From Gemmatimonadota bacterium (GTDB taxonomy: Bacteria > Gemmatimonadota > Gemmatimonadetes > Longimicrobiales > Gaopeijiaceae), in NCBI GenBank assembly GCA_022563405.1, contig JADFNK010000017.1, positions 1-39,061 of the forward strand: a DNA stretch of 39,061 nt, given 5' to 3'. A program made the translations under genes and the position numbers. Within the stretch, counting starts at the first letter, position 1; each line of letters opens with the position of its first letter. This document shows, piece after piece, positions 13,263 to 21,896 of this stretch. Under the pieces are notes generated by a model. It saw nothing but the letters and a program-made list of their open reading frames with translations, had not been told where the DNA came from and ran no database searches.

Positions 13263-14996
13263 TCAGCGCACCGAGTCCAAAACAACCGGGAAGACCTGAC
13301 CCTCAAAAACGGTCCCCCAGATTCGAATGTCCTTCACGTCGTCGGGTGCCACGGCGTATGGATCCTCCTCCAGGACGGCGAAATCGGCCTTCTTGCCGGC
13401 CGCGATGCTACCGATCTCGTGGTCCATGCGAAGCGACCACGCGGCGTCGATCGTCACAGCGCGCAGCGCCTGGTCGAGTGTCAGCGCCTCTTCGGGGCCT
13501 CGCACCGTGCCGCTCGCCGTCTTTCGTGTCGTCACCGACCAGACGGCCAGAAGCGGTCGCACGGGTCCCATCGGCAGGTCGGAGTGAAGTGTGACCTTCA
13601 CGCCGTTCCGCACCAGCGACCCCAGGCGGATCATCTGGTCGGCGCGCTCCGGGCCGATTCCGACCTCCGCATATTTGTCGCCCAGCTGCCACAGGTAGTA
13701 TCCGGTGGCCGACACCACACCGTTCAGCCGCCCGAGCCGGGTGGCCTGATCCTGCCGCGAGAACCCGAAGTGCTGCAGGATGTAACGATGGTCGGAGCGG
13801 GGATACTCGTCGAGCAGGTCCTCGAGCGCATCGAGCGTGACATCGACACCCAAGTCCCCGTTGACGTGGATGTTGATGTCGAACCCCGCCCTCCAGAACG
13901 GCTCGATCTGGGGCTTCAGCTGCTCGGGTGGCATGAGCCACTCGCCCTGGTGGCCGTCGATGTAGCCAGGGGGGCCCATCTGCATGTACTGAGCGAACAT
14001 CGCTCCGTCCAGCATGAATTTGATGCCCTTCGTGTAGATCATCCGCCCCGTGTTCATCGCCTGATCGTTCTCAAACTTGTCGGACAGGGTGGCTCCGGGC
14101 CTGCGGTTGAACCCACCTGGCCTGGGAACGATGAGGGTCCGAAACGGTATCCGCTCGGAATTGAACGCGGTCCATGTTGCCGAGCCTGGCCTCGGCGCAC
14201 TACCGGCCGTGGAGATCGTCGTCACACCGCCGCGATGGATCAGCTCGGCCACCAGAGCCAGGCCGTTGTCGTCCGCGTCGCGATCCCGCAAGTAGCGGGC
14301 GATCCCCCCTTGGACCACGGACTGGCCACGCTCCCAGAACCGCCCAGCCTCCCAATCGACGCCGTCGGACACCCTGGCCGCGTCGGCCTCGCTGATCTGC
14401 GCCGCCTCGAGCGCAGCCGTGTTCAGCACCACCTCGTGTGAGGAGCGCTGCGTCACCACGATCGGGCGCGTCGCCGAGATCGCGTCCAGATCCTGCCGCG
14501 TGATGAGCCCATGCCAGAAGGCGTTATAACCCCACGTGAAAAACGCCTTGTCGGAATCCGGATCCCGATCGACCAGCTCCTGGAGGCGCGCCAAGTAGCC
14601 CGCCCGGTCCGTCACGCCCGGGATGAACCCCGAGGGCAGATCCCAGTCCTCCGGCGTGATGATCTCGTTGCGCGCCAGCAGCGAGACGGCCAGGTCGGGA
14701 TGCAGGTGCGGATCGATGAACCCCGGCAGCAGCACCTTGTCGCGAAACGTCTCATCGATCTCGTAGTCGAACGCGTCGAGCCACGGTTGGAGCGTCTCCA
14801 TCGTGCCCACGGCCACGATCCGGTCGTCTCGGACGGCGACGGCCGTCGCGGTGGGTAGCGAGGGGTCCATGGTGATGATGCGGCGGGCCGGATAGACCGT
14901 CAGCTGGTCGGCGGACGCGCTCGCTGGGATCAAAATCCATATCGTCACCCAGAGGAGCGCCACACACTGGGGGATGCGTGCTGATGTCCGTCTCAT
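13263..14996 (-). CDS. Exported YtcJ-type amidohydrolase
   Basis: 577 residues from the ATG at 14994-14996, with GGAG 9 bases upstream. Residues 1-29 form a signal peptide (CVALLWVTIWILIPASASA). The amidohydrolase-3/YtcJ family is recognised by VYPARRIITMD, PGFIDPHLHP with metal-binding His97 and His99, NIHVNGDLGVDVTLDALE, ILQHFGFSR, LHSDLPMGPVRPLLAV and the C-terminal strand region IGSIAAGKKADFAVLEEDP. These enzymes are metal-dependent hydrolases of amide-type bonds; most are cytoplasmic or exported in environmental bacteria, with mostly unknown substrates. It lies 74 bases downstream of a second, different amidohydrolase on the same strand, and that gap contains GCTTGCGCC, part of the dispersed element found elsewhere in the window. 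The long upstream open frame is antisense-like sequence within the neighbouring gene. Confidence 0.93.
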   Translation of the reverse strand: MRRTSARIPQCVALLWVTIWILIPASASADQLTVYPARRIITMDPSLPTATAVAVRDDRIVAVGTMETLQPWLDAFDYEIDETFRDKVLLPGFIDPHLHPDLAVSLLARNEIITPEDWDLPSGFIPGVTDRAGYLARLQELVDRDPDSDKAFFTWGYNAFWHGLITRQDLDAISATRPIVVTQRSSHEVVLNTAALEAAQISEADAARVSDGVDWEAGRFWERGQSVVQGGIARYLRDRDADDNGLALVAELIHRGGVTTISTAGSAPRPGSATWTAFNSERIPFRTLIVPRPGGFNRRPGATLSDKFENDQAMNTGRMIYTKGIKFMLDGAMFAQYMQMGPPGYIDGHQGEWLMPPEQLKPQIEPFWRAGFDINIHVNGDLGVDVTLDALEDLLDEYPRSDHRYILQHFGFSRQDQATRLGRLNGVVSATGYYLWQLGDKYAEVGIGPERADQMIRLGSLVRNGVKVTLHSDLPMGPVRPLLAVWSVTTRKTASGTVRGPEEALTLDQALRAVTIDAAWSLRMDHEIGSIAAGKKADFAVLEEDPYAVAPDDVKDIRIWGTVFEGQVFPVVLDSVR

Positions 14997-15030
14997 CGTG
15001 CGTTCTCCGTTCAATTCGGCACCAGCCGCG

Positions 15031-15049
15031 CTGGGCGGTGGGCGCAAGC
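15031..15049 (-). repeat. Partial copy of the dispersed upstream element
   Basis: On the minus strand this reads GCTTGCGCCCACCGCCCAG, sharing the GCTTGCGCCCACC end of the full copy at 17460-17506 but lacking the CTCTCGGATGTTGA part. It lies about 35 bases upstream of the YtcJ-type amidohydrolase start. It may be a decayed copy or a chance match. Confidence 0.35.
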
Positions 15050-15070
15050 AGAAGCACAGCTCGCCCGCTA

Positions 15071-16279
15071 TCACGTTACCCTCTCGCCGCCGAGCACCGT
15101 CTCGCTCGGGAAGAGTCTTTGGCGGCCGCTCCGCGTGTTGCCGTAGTTGTCCACGAACTCGAACGTGCCCTCGCGCAGTTCGAGCACCGCAACGTCGGCG
15201 GGCGCCCCCACGTTGAGCGTGCCACGATCCTGGAACAGCGGGAAGACGCGCGACGCATTGACGGTCGCCCGGGCGACGACCTGATCCAACGTCATCCCAA
15301 AGTTCAGGAACTTGGACAGAACGTTGGGGAAATCGATGACGCTTTCCGCCCTCACGCTCGTGGTGTTGCCGTCGGTCGATATCGTATCGGGCCAAAAACC
15401 CGCCTGGATGATCTGGTCGAAAGTGTCCCACCGCAGATGCCCCGACCGTCCGTTGGCGACGTCGAACCACACGCCGCGGCGGCGCGCGGCTAGCACTCCG
15501 GGAAGGATCTGGCCGTCGTCGTCGACGAGGCTGTTCGGCGGCGGCGCGAACATGTGGGTCACTATGTCGCCTCGCTTGAGCTGGGCCAGCAGCGTAGGCA
15601 TCGGCGTGGCCGTTTGTCCCATATGGATCATCACAGGCAGGTCGAAGGACCTTGCCACCTCCTGCGCACGGCGTAACACCTCGACATCGTCCGCGGTGAC
15701 CCCTCTTGTCAGTCGCGCTTTGACGCCCACGACCACGTCGCGGTTGCGGTTGATGGCCGCCCGCGCTGCATCGACATCGGCAAGGCTCAGGTCCATCGTG
15801 TCGCCCCCGGGAAGGATACCGGCCCGCCCGATGTTGATGAGCATGCGCGCCGACTGGGGCGCCGACCTTGCAAACGCTGCCATGTCGTCCATCTGATCCG
15901 CACCTGCTGATCCGGCATCGACCCAACCGGTCACACCGCCGGCCAGGCCCACAAGGGGGCCTTCTTCGTTTCGGCCATAGTGGGTATGGAGGTCGATCAG
16001 TCCGGGGACGACGACCTTGCCCGTCGCATCGATGACCTCCGCGGCATCGTCCGCGATGTCGGCCTCGACGGATGAGATCCGGCCTGATGTGATCGCCACG
16101 TCGCGGATTGCGTCGAGTCGCAGTGAGGGATCAATGACACGCCCGCCCCTGACGATCAGGTCGACCGCAAGGGGCTCTGAATCTGATGCGAACAGCTCTG
16201 AACCACGGGCGAATGGCACAGCGCCTAGGGCGCTGGCGGCGCCGGCGGTTGTGGAGACGAACCTGCGCCGATTCATCAT
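15071..16279 (-). CDS. Tat-exported amidohydrolase/deacetylase (EF_0837/AHA_3915-like)
   Basis: 402 residues from the ATG at 16277-16279, two bases after the stop of the WD40 gene. The N-terminus NRRRFVSTTAGAASALGA is a twin-arginine signal. Metal-site residues of the amidohydrolase superfamily are all visible: HTH at His98 and His100, Lys187 in GVKAR (the usual carboxylated bridging lysine), His219 in MIHMGQ, His242 in THMF and Asp303 in STDGNT. The LIVRGGRVIDPS start and the GAPADVAVLELREGTFEFVDNYG-type end match the dihydroorotase-related deacetylases annotated as EF_0837/AHA_3915. Members tested hydrolyse acetylated hydroxy acids or N-acyl compounds; this one's substrate is unknown. Export plus the neighbouring YtcJ enzyme suggests periplasmic processing of acylated or amide compounds. 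Confidence 0.92.
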   Translation of the reverse strand: MMNRRRFVSTTAGAASALGAVPFARGSELFASDSEPLAVDLIVRGGRVIDPSLRLDAIRDVAITSGRISSVEADIADDAAEVIDATGKVVVPGLIDLHTHYGRNEEGPLVGLAGGVTGWVDAGSAGADQMDDMAAFARSAPQSARMLINIGRAGILPGGDTMDLSLADVDAARAAINRNRDVVVGVKARLTRGVTADDVEVLRRAQEVARSFDLPVMIHMGQTATPMPTLLAQLKRGDIVTHMFAPPPNSLVDDDGQILPGVLAARRRGVWFDVANGRSGHLRWDTFDQIIQAGFWPDTISTDGNTTSVRAESVIDFPNVLSKFLNFGMTLDQVVARATVNASRVFPLFQDRGTLNVGAPADVAVLELREGTFEFVDNYGNTRSGRQRLFPSETVLGGERVT

Positions 16280-16281
16280 CG

Positions 16282-17409
16282 TCAGAAGCCTCGTGGGTCT
16301 GCGCCTAGCTCTGCACTCGTGATCTCGAAGACCTTTGTATTTCCTTCAAAAATACCGACCGCGAGCTGCCTCCCGTCCGGCGAAAATGCGACCGACGTCA
16401 CGCCGTGGTTGTCCGTGTCGATAGTGGTGATCATCGTGCCGCTCGCGGCATCCCAAAGCGTCAGCGCCCCAGGGCTCGTCCGCGCCCGCGCCCGCGTGTT
16501 CCCAGCGCCAGTGACCAGGATCTCACCGTCAGGGGAAAACGCAAGGGCATAGACCCAGTCGCGTTGGCGCGGTAGCTGGTGCAGCCGGTCGCCCGAAGCC
16601 ACATCCCATAGTCGTGGAATTCTCGAAACCCCTCCTGAAGCGAGCGTGTTGCCATCGGGACTGAACGCCACAGCCAAGATCGCGCCTAGCCGATCCCGAT
16701 GAATCGGTTCCCACTCCCCGGTGGCGAGATCCCACATGGTGACTCTTCCCGTAATCTCTCCGCTGTCTCTGTCCGTATGTGATGAGCCCGTGACCAGGCC
16801 CCTGCCGTCGGGTGAAAACGCCAGAGCGTAGATGTCCGTCCGGTCCAAGTTCTCGAATTGCAAAACCCCCCGTTCCTGCCCCGTCTCCACGTCCCACAGC
16901 CGAATCTCATCGCTGTCCAAGGTGGCCCCAAGGGTCCGGTCCACGGCGGCGCTGCTCGCCAAGGTCCTGCCGTCTGGCGAGAAAACGATCTCGACGACCT
17001 CTGACCGGTGGCCTCTGAGCGTGCCCCGCAGCGCTGCGGAGGCGACATCCCAGACTCTGACCGTGTTGTCCAATCCTCCCGTGGCGACTGTCCGGCCATC
17101 GGGAGAAAACGCTACGGCAATGATCCCGCTGGAATGTCCCCGCATCGTCGCCAGCAGCTCGCCAGTGGCGACATCCCAGAGCTTCAGCTCGCCGGGTGGG
17201 GCGGGATTCTCACCTCTGATTCCAGTGGCCAGTGTCCTTCCGTCCGGAGAGAAGGCAACGTAGGCATCAAACGCATCCAAGGTGAGTAGCTCTCGGACGG
17301 TCACTTGTGCGCCGTCAACCGTTGCTTCGCCACCTGACGAGGCGCAGCCGAACCCAAACGCGGCCAGCGCAGCCACGAGGACTCTAGTGCGGACTGAAGT
17401 CTCTTTCAT
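16282..17409 (-). CDS. WD40 beta-propeller lipoprotein
   Basis: 375 residues from the ATG at 17407-17409, which has GGGGAGGA upstream; seven more codons are open upstream but lack a signal of their own. A lipoprotein signal ends at GFGC near residue 22. Seven WD-type blades follow, each with the phrase AFSPDGRTLATG and a closing LWDVATGE (KLWDVATGELL, RVWDVASAAL, IRLWDVETGQE, VTMWDLATGEW, PRLWDVASGDR, LTLWDAASGTM, KVFEITSAEL). Seven blades make a complete propeller, normally a protein-binding platform. It is anchored in the outer or cytoplasmic membrane facing the periplasm. It is followed two bases later by the Tat-exported deacetylase, so the pair is one transcript. One full copy of the dispersed element lies 51 bases upstream of its start. 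Confidence 0.93.
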   Translation of the reverse strand: MKETSVRTRVLVAALAAFGFGCASSGGEATVDGAQVTVRELLTLDAFDAYVAFSPDGRTLATGIRGENPAPPGELKLWDVATGELLATMRGHSSGIIAVAFSPDGRTVATGGLDNTVRVWDVASAALRGTLRGHRSEVVEIVFSPDGRTLASSAAVDRTLGATLDSDEIRLWDVETGQERGVLQFENLDRTDIYALAFSPDGRGLVTGSSHTDRDSGEITGRVTMWDLATGEWEPIHRDRLGAILAVAFSPDGNTLASGGVSRIPRLWDVASGDRLHQLPRQRDWVYALAFSPDGEILVTGAGNTRARARTSPGALTLWDAASGTMITTIDTDNHGVTSVAFSPDGRQLAVGIFEGNTKVFEITSAELGADPRGF

Positions 17410-17459
17410 CGTGCGTCCTCCCCGTGTCAAGCGCGCACGTTGGTGTTCTCAGGCTTCCC

Positions 17460-17506
17460 GGATCAGATTGTGCTCAACATCCGAGAGTGGGCTGGTGGGC
17501 GCAAGC
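17460..17506 (-). repeat. Dispersed upstream element, copy A
   Basis: On the minus strand the element opens with GCTTGCGCC, passes a variable stretch of about 9 bases, then has CTCTCGGATGTTGA and ends TGATCC. It sits between the THEP1-like remnant and the WD40 lipoprotein gene, ending 51 bases before that start. Copies B (22356-22406) and C (30156-30202) share the same ends and core in the same orientation. Confidence 0.75.
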
Positions 17507-17523
17507 GGTGGCTTAGAGGGTAG

Positions 17524-17865
17524 CTACTGTTTCAGCCGTCGAATCCACCCGACCACGTCGCTCAGAAGCTGGTCCCGGTTGTCTTCCTCGACCTCCCACA
17601 AATCCACATCGTCTCGCTCTCTGACCTCGTTCGGGTATGGATGACGTGGATTCATCCCGACGATTGCAACGACGAGTCGATCAGAGTCGAGAAGGTTATC
17701 CATCGCGGCCATGAATTGGGATGACCAGGGCGCAATTTCCGCGACTTCGTCGATCAGGTAGAGGTCTACAGCAGTGTCGACCTGCAACTGGGGCATCATG
17801 ATCCGGTGGAATAATTCCATGTCGACGCCGTACCGACCAAGCTGGTAGTCGGATTGGCCATGCAC
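17524..17865 (-). pseudogene. C-terminal half of a THEP1-type NTPase, Walker A missing
   Basis: 113 residues from a GTG at 17863-17865, directly preceded by AGGAG. The sequence matches the second half of the THEP1/NTPase_1 nucleoside-triphosphatase family: LGRYGVDMELF (family: GkYgVdle), DLYLIDEVAEIAPWSSQF (Walker B with DE), VAIVGMNPRHPYPNEVRERDDV (family: hPFvdeIk-r-dv) and EVEEDNRDQLLSDVVGWI. The P-loop half that should precede it, about 65 residues, is absent: only 24 bases separate this start from the stop of the SnoaL-like gene, and the upstream frame is closed by TAG and TGA. Without Walker A it should not bind nucleotide normally. It is best read as a truncated remnant, though the good start context means a shortened protein could still be made. 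Confidence 0.75.
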
Positions 17866-17889
17866 CTCCTAGGCGTGGCTCGGTGATTG

Positions 17890-18357
17890 TCAGGGCGCCA
17901 GACTTGAACGCGCCTGGGCACCCCAATGACCGTCAACCAGAGTAACTATGTAAAGCGATTGATACCTGGCGATGGGCTCGTTTCTATCGTTGAAACGCTG
18001 AAAGACCGTTGATATATGGACTTTGTCGGGCGAAGCCATCGTCACTTCGCGGCTGAGCCAATGGCTATGATCCCAACCTATCCTCGCCAGACCTTCAAAC
18101 GCCGTGCCCATTGCAAACTCTTCGGCATTTTCCCACACCGTGACGCTGCCGCTGGCAAATCTGACATGAGGATAATTCAGCGTGGCAGCCCAGGCCTCCA
18201 TGTTCTTACGGTTGAAAGACAGCATGAACTCATCCAGTGCAGCCATGGCACCAGCAATTGCTTCTGCGTTCTCGTTGCTGTCCTGAGCGTCCGATTGAGA
18301 GGATGAAAGTGCCAGGCCGAGCACCACTGTCAGCATCATAAGAAATCTGTTCTTCAC
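17890..18357 (-). CDS. Exported SnoaL/DUF4440-like protein
   Basis: 155 residues from a GTG at 18355-18357 with GAGGAG 7 bases upstream. Residues 1-24 are a signal peptide (FLMMLTVVLGLALSSSQSDA). The mature protein follows the NTF2/SnoaL cone fold: an N-terminal helix (AALDEFMLSFNRKNMEAWAATL), YPHVRFASGSVTVW, a middle helix (FAMGTAFEGL), WDHSHWLSREVTMASPDKVHISTVFQRFNDRN and a final strand YIVTLVDGHWGAQA. These domains bind small molecules or act as simple enzymes; the fold does not identify the activity. It lies 34 bases before the acyl-CoA synthetase stop in the same direction, so it is probably the second gene after the synthetase. A distant relative is encoded at 37397-37864. Confidence 0.88.
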   Translation of the reverse strand: MKNRFLMMLTVVLGLALSSSQSDAQDSNENAEAIAGAMAALDEFMLSFNRKNMEAWAATLNYPHVRFASGSVTVWENAEEFAMGTAFEGLARIGWDHSHWLSREVTMASPDKVHISTVFQRFNDRNEPIARYQSLYIVTLVDGHWGAQARSSLAP

Positions 18358-18391
18358 GGGGCTCTCCTCATGGGGTTCAGGCGGTCGCCGA

Positions 18392-20140
18392 CTAGGCCGT
18401 CCGCTCCTCGCGCAACTCCAGCTCCTGCATCATCTGCTCACGCATCAAGAACTTCTGGACCTTGCCGGTCACGGTCATCGGGAAGGAGTCCACGAACTTC
18501 ACGTAGTGGGGGATCTTGAAGTGGGCGATCTGTCCCTTGCAGAAGTCCTGGATCTGCTCGGTCGTCACCGAGGTGCCGTCGCGTAGCTTGATCCAGGCGC
18601 ACAGCTGCTCGCCGAATCTCTCGTCCGGGACGCCGATGATTTGAACGTCCTCGATGTCGGGATGTCCATACAAGAACTCCTCGACCTCCCGCGGATAGAC
18701 GTTCTCGCCACCGCGGATGATCATGTCCTTGATGCGCCCCACGATGTTGCAGTATCCCTCGGCGTCGATCGTCGCGAGATCTCCAGTGTGCATCCAACCT
18801 GCCGCATCGACGGCCTCGGCCGTACGGTCCGCGTCGCCCCAGTATCCGAGCATGACCAGATACCCTCGGGTGAGCAGCTCGCCCGGCTCGCCGCAAGGGA
18901 CGATCCGTCCGTCGGCGTCGACGATCTTGACCTCCACATGAGGATGGATGGAGCCGACGGTGCCGACCCGGCGTTCGAGTGAATCGTCCGGCGCGGTCTG
19001 GAAGCTGGCGGGGCTCGTCTCCGTCATGCCGTACGCGATCCCGACCTCGTCCATGTGCATCTCGCTGGTCACCCGCTTCATCACCTCGATGGGACACGAA
19101 CTGCCGGCCATGATGCCCGTGCGCAGTGAAGAGAGGTCGTAGGAGCCGAAGTCGGGGTGCTCCAGCTCCGCGATGAACATCGTGGGCACGCCGTACAACG
19201 TGGTGCAGCGCTCTTCGCTGACCGCCGCAAGAACGGCCTCGGCCTCGAAGCCCTCCGACGGATAGACCATCGTCGCTCCGTGCGTGATCGCGGTCAGGTT
19301 GCCGAGGACCATTCCGAAACAGTGATACAGAGGCACGGGGATGCAGATGCGGTCTTCGTGCGTGAGCTTCAGCACCTCCCCCACGAAGTGGCCGTTGTTG
19401 AGGATGTTGTGGTGGGTGAGCGTCGCGCCTTTCGGTAGCCCGGTGGTGCCGCTGGTGAACTGGATGTTGATCGGATCGTCGAACTGAAGCGTATCGGCGA
19501 TCGCGTTCAAGCGACGCTCGTCCTCGGGTGTACCCGCTTCCATGAGGTCCTGGAAGCGGATCATCCCTTTCTCGTTATCCGACCCGAGATGGATCACGAA
19601 TTCCAGCGAGGGGAACCTCTCGGACTTCAGGGCGCCGAGCTCGGCCTCGGCCTGCGGGGCACCTGGCTCGGCCTCGGACTGCGGGGCAGCGGACTCGACA
19701 TCGTCCAACTCGGGCACTAGCTCGCGCAGCATCCCGATGTAGTCGCTGTCCTTGAAGCTCGACGCCGTAACGAGCGCACGGCACCCGACCTTGTTGAGCG
19801 CGTATTCGAGCTCGGAGAGGCGGTACGCCGGGTTGATGTTCACGAGGATCAGGCCGGCCTTGGCCGTCGCGAACTGGGTGACCGTCCACTCGGCTCTGTT
19901 CGGCGACCAGATACCGACGCGATCGCCCGGCTCGAGGCCGAGGGACAGGAGGCCCGATGCGCACCGGTTCACCCGTTCGTGAAGTTCGGCGTACGTCCAG
20001 CGGATCGACTGGTGCCTGACCACTAGCGCCTCCCGTTCCTGATATCGCTCGGCCGCGAGGTCGAAGGCCCGACCGATGGTCGTGTCCAGGAACGGCGTGG
20101 AAGAAGCGCCGTGTACGTAGCTCAAGGTCAGAGGCGACAT
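18392..20140 (-). CDS. Fatty acyl-CoA synthetase (AMP-binding, AcsF-like)
   Basis: 582 residues from the ATG at 20138-20140 (a TTG one codon earlier is possible). It activates a fatty or other carboxylic acid to its acyl-CoA through an acyl-AMP intermediate in the cytoplasm. All adenylation motifs are present: [16 protein letters not shown] (P-loop, residues 228-243), [32 protein letters not shown] and the catalytic lysine region [10 protein letters not shown] near the end. Length and C-terminal motifs fit the medium/long-chain AcsF group (acyl-CoA synthetase family member 2 type). An unusual feature is a Ala/Glu/Pro-rich insert at residues 149-175 ([16 protein letters not shown]), coded by a 27-bp tandem duplication; it probably forms a surface loop. 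The SnoaL-like gene follows downstream on the same strand. No ribosome-binding site stands out. Confidence 0.95.
   Translation of the reverse strand: MSPLTLSYVHGASSTPFLDTTIGRAFDLAAERYQEREALVVRHQSIRWTYAELHERVNRCASGLLSLGLEPGDRVGIWSPNRAEWTVTQFATAKAGLILVNINPAYRLSELEYALNKVGCRALVTASSFKDSDYIGMLRELVPELDDVESAAPQSEAEPGAPQAEAELGALKSERFPSLEFVIHLGSDNEKGMIRFQDLMEAGTPEDERRLNAIADTLQFDDPINIQFTSGTTGLPKGATLTHHNILNNGHFVGEVLKLTHEDRICIPVPLYHCFGMVLGNLTAITHGATMVYPSEGFEAEAVLAAVSEERCTTLYGVPTMFIAELEHPDFGSYDLSSLRTGIMAGSSCPIEVMKRVTSEMHMDEVGIAYGMTETSPASFQTAPDDSLERRVGTVGSIHPHVEVKIVDADGRIVPCGEPGELLTRGYLVMLGYWGDADRTAEAVDAAGWMHTGDLATIDAEGYCNIVGRIKDMIIRGGENVYPREVEEFLYGHPDIEDVQIIGVPDERFGEQLCAWIKLRDGTSVTTEQIQDFCKGQIAHFKIPHYVKFVDSFPMTVTGKVQKFLMREQMMQELELREERTA
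19640..19693. repeat. 27-bp tandem duplication inside the acyl-CoA synthetase gene
   Basis: 19640-19666 and 19667-19693 are adjacent copies starting CTCGGCCTCGGnCTGCGGGG and coding for nine-residue units ([18 protein letters not shown]) in a surface insert. The reading frame is kept. Confidence 0.7.
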
Positions 20141-20244
20141 CAAGACACCATGCCCATGAGCAGCTCGAGATGCAAGCTCAAACGGAGCTTTTTGGGTGCC
20201 GCCGGCTCACTCAAGACCTTGGACAAGGAGCTTTCAAAGGCCTA

Positions 20245-20281
20245 TCCCTTGATGAGGAAAGTTTTGTTCCTCCCGAAGGGA
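20245..20281 (+). ncRNA. Two-tier hairpin in the leader of the diguanylate cyclase gene
   Basis: Outer stem TCCCTT (20245-20250) with AAGGGA (20276-20281); a symmetric 3x3 internal loop; inner stem GAGGAA (20254-20259) with TTCCTC (20267-20272); loop AGTTTTG. It ends 41 bases before the ATG of the GAF-GGDEF gene. It does not fit a c-di-GMP-I riboswitch as I know it. A smaller hairpin, AAGCTC-AAACG-GAGCTT followed by TTT, lies upstream at 20174-20193. The whole divergent gap 20141-20322 otherwise holds no gene. Confidence 0.45.
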
Positions 20282-20322
20282 TGTTAGTGCCACAGGAAGG
20301 CAGGGAGCCCCGGTGATGCTAA

Positions 20323-21462
20323 ATGGCTAAGGGATCTACAAAAAAAGAGGATAAAGGCCTGGAAACCTTTATTGCGGACGATACGATCATCGACCGCATC
20401 CTCCAGAGGAAAAGCAAGAGGAGGCCTCCCGCCCGGAAGGTCGACTTGAGAGAGGTTCTCAGAGAAATCCTGCTGAAGGCGAACGAATTCGTCCCTTCCG
20501 ATTCCGGCTCTATTCTCCTCGACGACCCTCTCCTCAAATGGGGCAAGGGACGTAAAGGAAAACTCTATTTCATGGCCTGCTTCGGAGCCGGTTCGTCGGA
20601 GCTCGTGGGCACCCACCTTCCTGACGATGTGGGGATCGTCGGGGCCACCTACCGAAGCGGTAAGCCTTATCTCAGCAAAGACGTCTCGAAAGACGGCAAG
20701 TTCTACGACGTAATCGACAAGCAGACCCAATACGAATCGAAGTCGATTCTCGCCATGCCGATCAAGATCGACGACTCGGTCGTCGGCATCATCGAGCTGA
20801 TCAACAGGAAGGAAGAGGTCAATTATGACAACAAGGACCTCTCCATCCTCGAAATTTTTGCAAACTACACTTCCACACTCATCAAGAACGCGCTCGACGC
20901 GAGAATCTTCGAGGACCTGTCCAAAAGGGACAACCTGACGGGCCTCTATAACGATCGGTATTTCTACGAGAGGCTGGAGCTGGAAACACAAATAGCGGTC
21001 GACGAGGGGAGTGACCTCTCATTGATATTTTTCGACCTCGACCACTTCAAAGAAGTGAACGATACCCACGGGCACCTCGTAGGAAGCCGGGTGCTCAAGG
21101 AGGTTGCCCTCCTCGTGGACGAGGTGTTCCTCGAATCCGGCGCGGCGGCGGCCAGGTACGGCGGGGACGAATTCGTCATCCTCTTGCCGGGATACTCGCT
21201 CGAACGAAGTGGCGAATACGCTGAAACACTGCGGGAGGCGATTGCACGGAACATTTTTGTCAGGGAAAGGCCCGCCCCGGGAGAACCGGCCCTGAATATC
21301 GAAGGGGTGATTACCTGCAGCGTGGGGATCGCCTCCTTGAAGAAAGAGGAAGGGAAAGAGCTGAATAAGATGCAAGCGGCTCTCATCCGTGCGGCAGACC
21401 GTGCGATGTACCGTGCGAAAGACCTGGGGAAGAACCGGATCTGCCTCGATGGCGCCGGCTGA
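20323..21462 (+). CDS. GAF-GGDEF diguanylate cyclase
   Basis: 379 residues from the ATG at 20323 (weak GGTGA upstream). A Lys-rich N-terminus (residues 1-38) is followed by a GAF sensor domain (about 40-190: ANEFVPSDSGSILL, GIVGATYRSGKPYLSKDV, ILAMPIKIDDSVVGIIELINR) and a GGDEF domain (200-375): DNLTGLYNDRYF, DLDHFKEVNDTHGH, and the catalytic GGDEF at 280-284 in ARYGGDEFVILLPG. The RxxD inhibitory I-site is absent (Glu271 and Ala274 replace Arg and Asp), so product inhibition by that route is not expected. It should make c-di-GMP from two GTP in response to a signal bound by the GAF domain. The gene is AT-richer and uses more AAA/GAA codons at its start than its neighbours. It stands alone between divergent and convergent neighbours and has a structured leader. 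Confidence 0.95.
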   Translation: MAKGSTKKEDKGLETFIADDTIIDRILQRKSKRRPPARKVDLREVLREILLKANEFVPSDSGSILLDDPLLKWGKGRKGKLYFMACFGAGSSELVGTHLPDDVGIVGATYRSGKPYLSKDVSKDGKFYDVIDKQTQYESKSILAMPIKIDDSVVGIIELINRKEEVNYDNKDLSILEIFANYTSTLIKNALDARIFEDLSKRDNLTGLYNDRYFYERLELETQIAVDEGSDLSLIFFDLDHFKEVNDTHGHLVGSRVLKEVALLVDEVFLESGAAAARYGGDEFVILLPGYSLERSGEYAETLREAIARNIFVRERPAPGEPALNIEGVITCSVGIASLKKEEGKELNKMQAALIRAADRAMYRAKDLGKNRICLDGAG

Positions 21463-21482
21463 CGCGTAAGCTGAGTGGCGGC

Positions 21483-21809
21483 TTAGGACAGATTCGGGTT
21501 GGGCGCCATCGAGACGAGTACCACGAGCCGCACATCGCCGCGGTTTTCCACCCCGTGCGGTTCGTCGGGCGCGGACCAGGCGAGGTGGCCGGGCCCGAGG
21601 GTACGCGTGTCATCCCCGACGGTGAAGGTGCCCTCACCCTCGATCACGTAGTAGAACTTCGTGGCTCCGGCGTGTGAGTGCACCTTCTGCGCCTGACCTG
21701 GCTCGAGGCAGTACACATCACAGAACATCTGCGGCGTCTCGAACAGACCAACCTTCTGCATCTTATCCGCCGCGAAGCGACGGAAGGCGCTCGTATCAAG
21801 GAATCCCAT
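21483..21809 (-). CDS. Small cupin-domain protein
   Basis: 108 residues from the ATG at 21807-21809; the frame stays open for 18 more codons upstream, which look like non-family sequence, and no strong ribosome-binding site distinguishes the starts. The single cupin-2 barrel shows motif 1 HSHAGATKFYYVIEGEGTFTVGD (His, His, Glu-like metal positions, the HxH present) and motif 2 PDEPHGVENRGD with its His. N-terminal MGFLDTSAFRRFAADKMQKV and the C-terminal MAPNPNLS flank the barrel. There is no signal peptide. Such proteins bind a metal and a small ligand; no enzymatic activity can be inferred. It converges with the diguanylate cyclase gene 20 bases away and lies 87 bases downstream of the DUF309 gene on the same strand. 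Confidence 0.85.
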   Translation of the reverse strand: MGFLDTSAFRRFAADKMQKVGLFETPQMFCDVYCLEPGQAQKVHSHAGATKFYYVIEGEGTFTVGDDTRTLGPGHLAWSAPDEPHGVENRGDVRLVVLVSMAPNPNLS

Positions 21810-21896
21810 GCGGGAAGTGTAGCGCCCGGAGGACGACGTCGCACGGATCGGGGTCCCGCGCAAGCACCTCCGTGACGCCGTCGAACGACGCTCCGT

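Noticed and set aside
20174-20193. AAGCTC-AAACG-GAGCTT hairpin followed by TTT
   Set aside because: Looks like an intrinsic terminator on the plus strand, yet no plus-strand gene precedes it; kept only as part of the leader region of the diguanylate cyclase gene.
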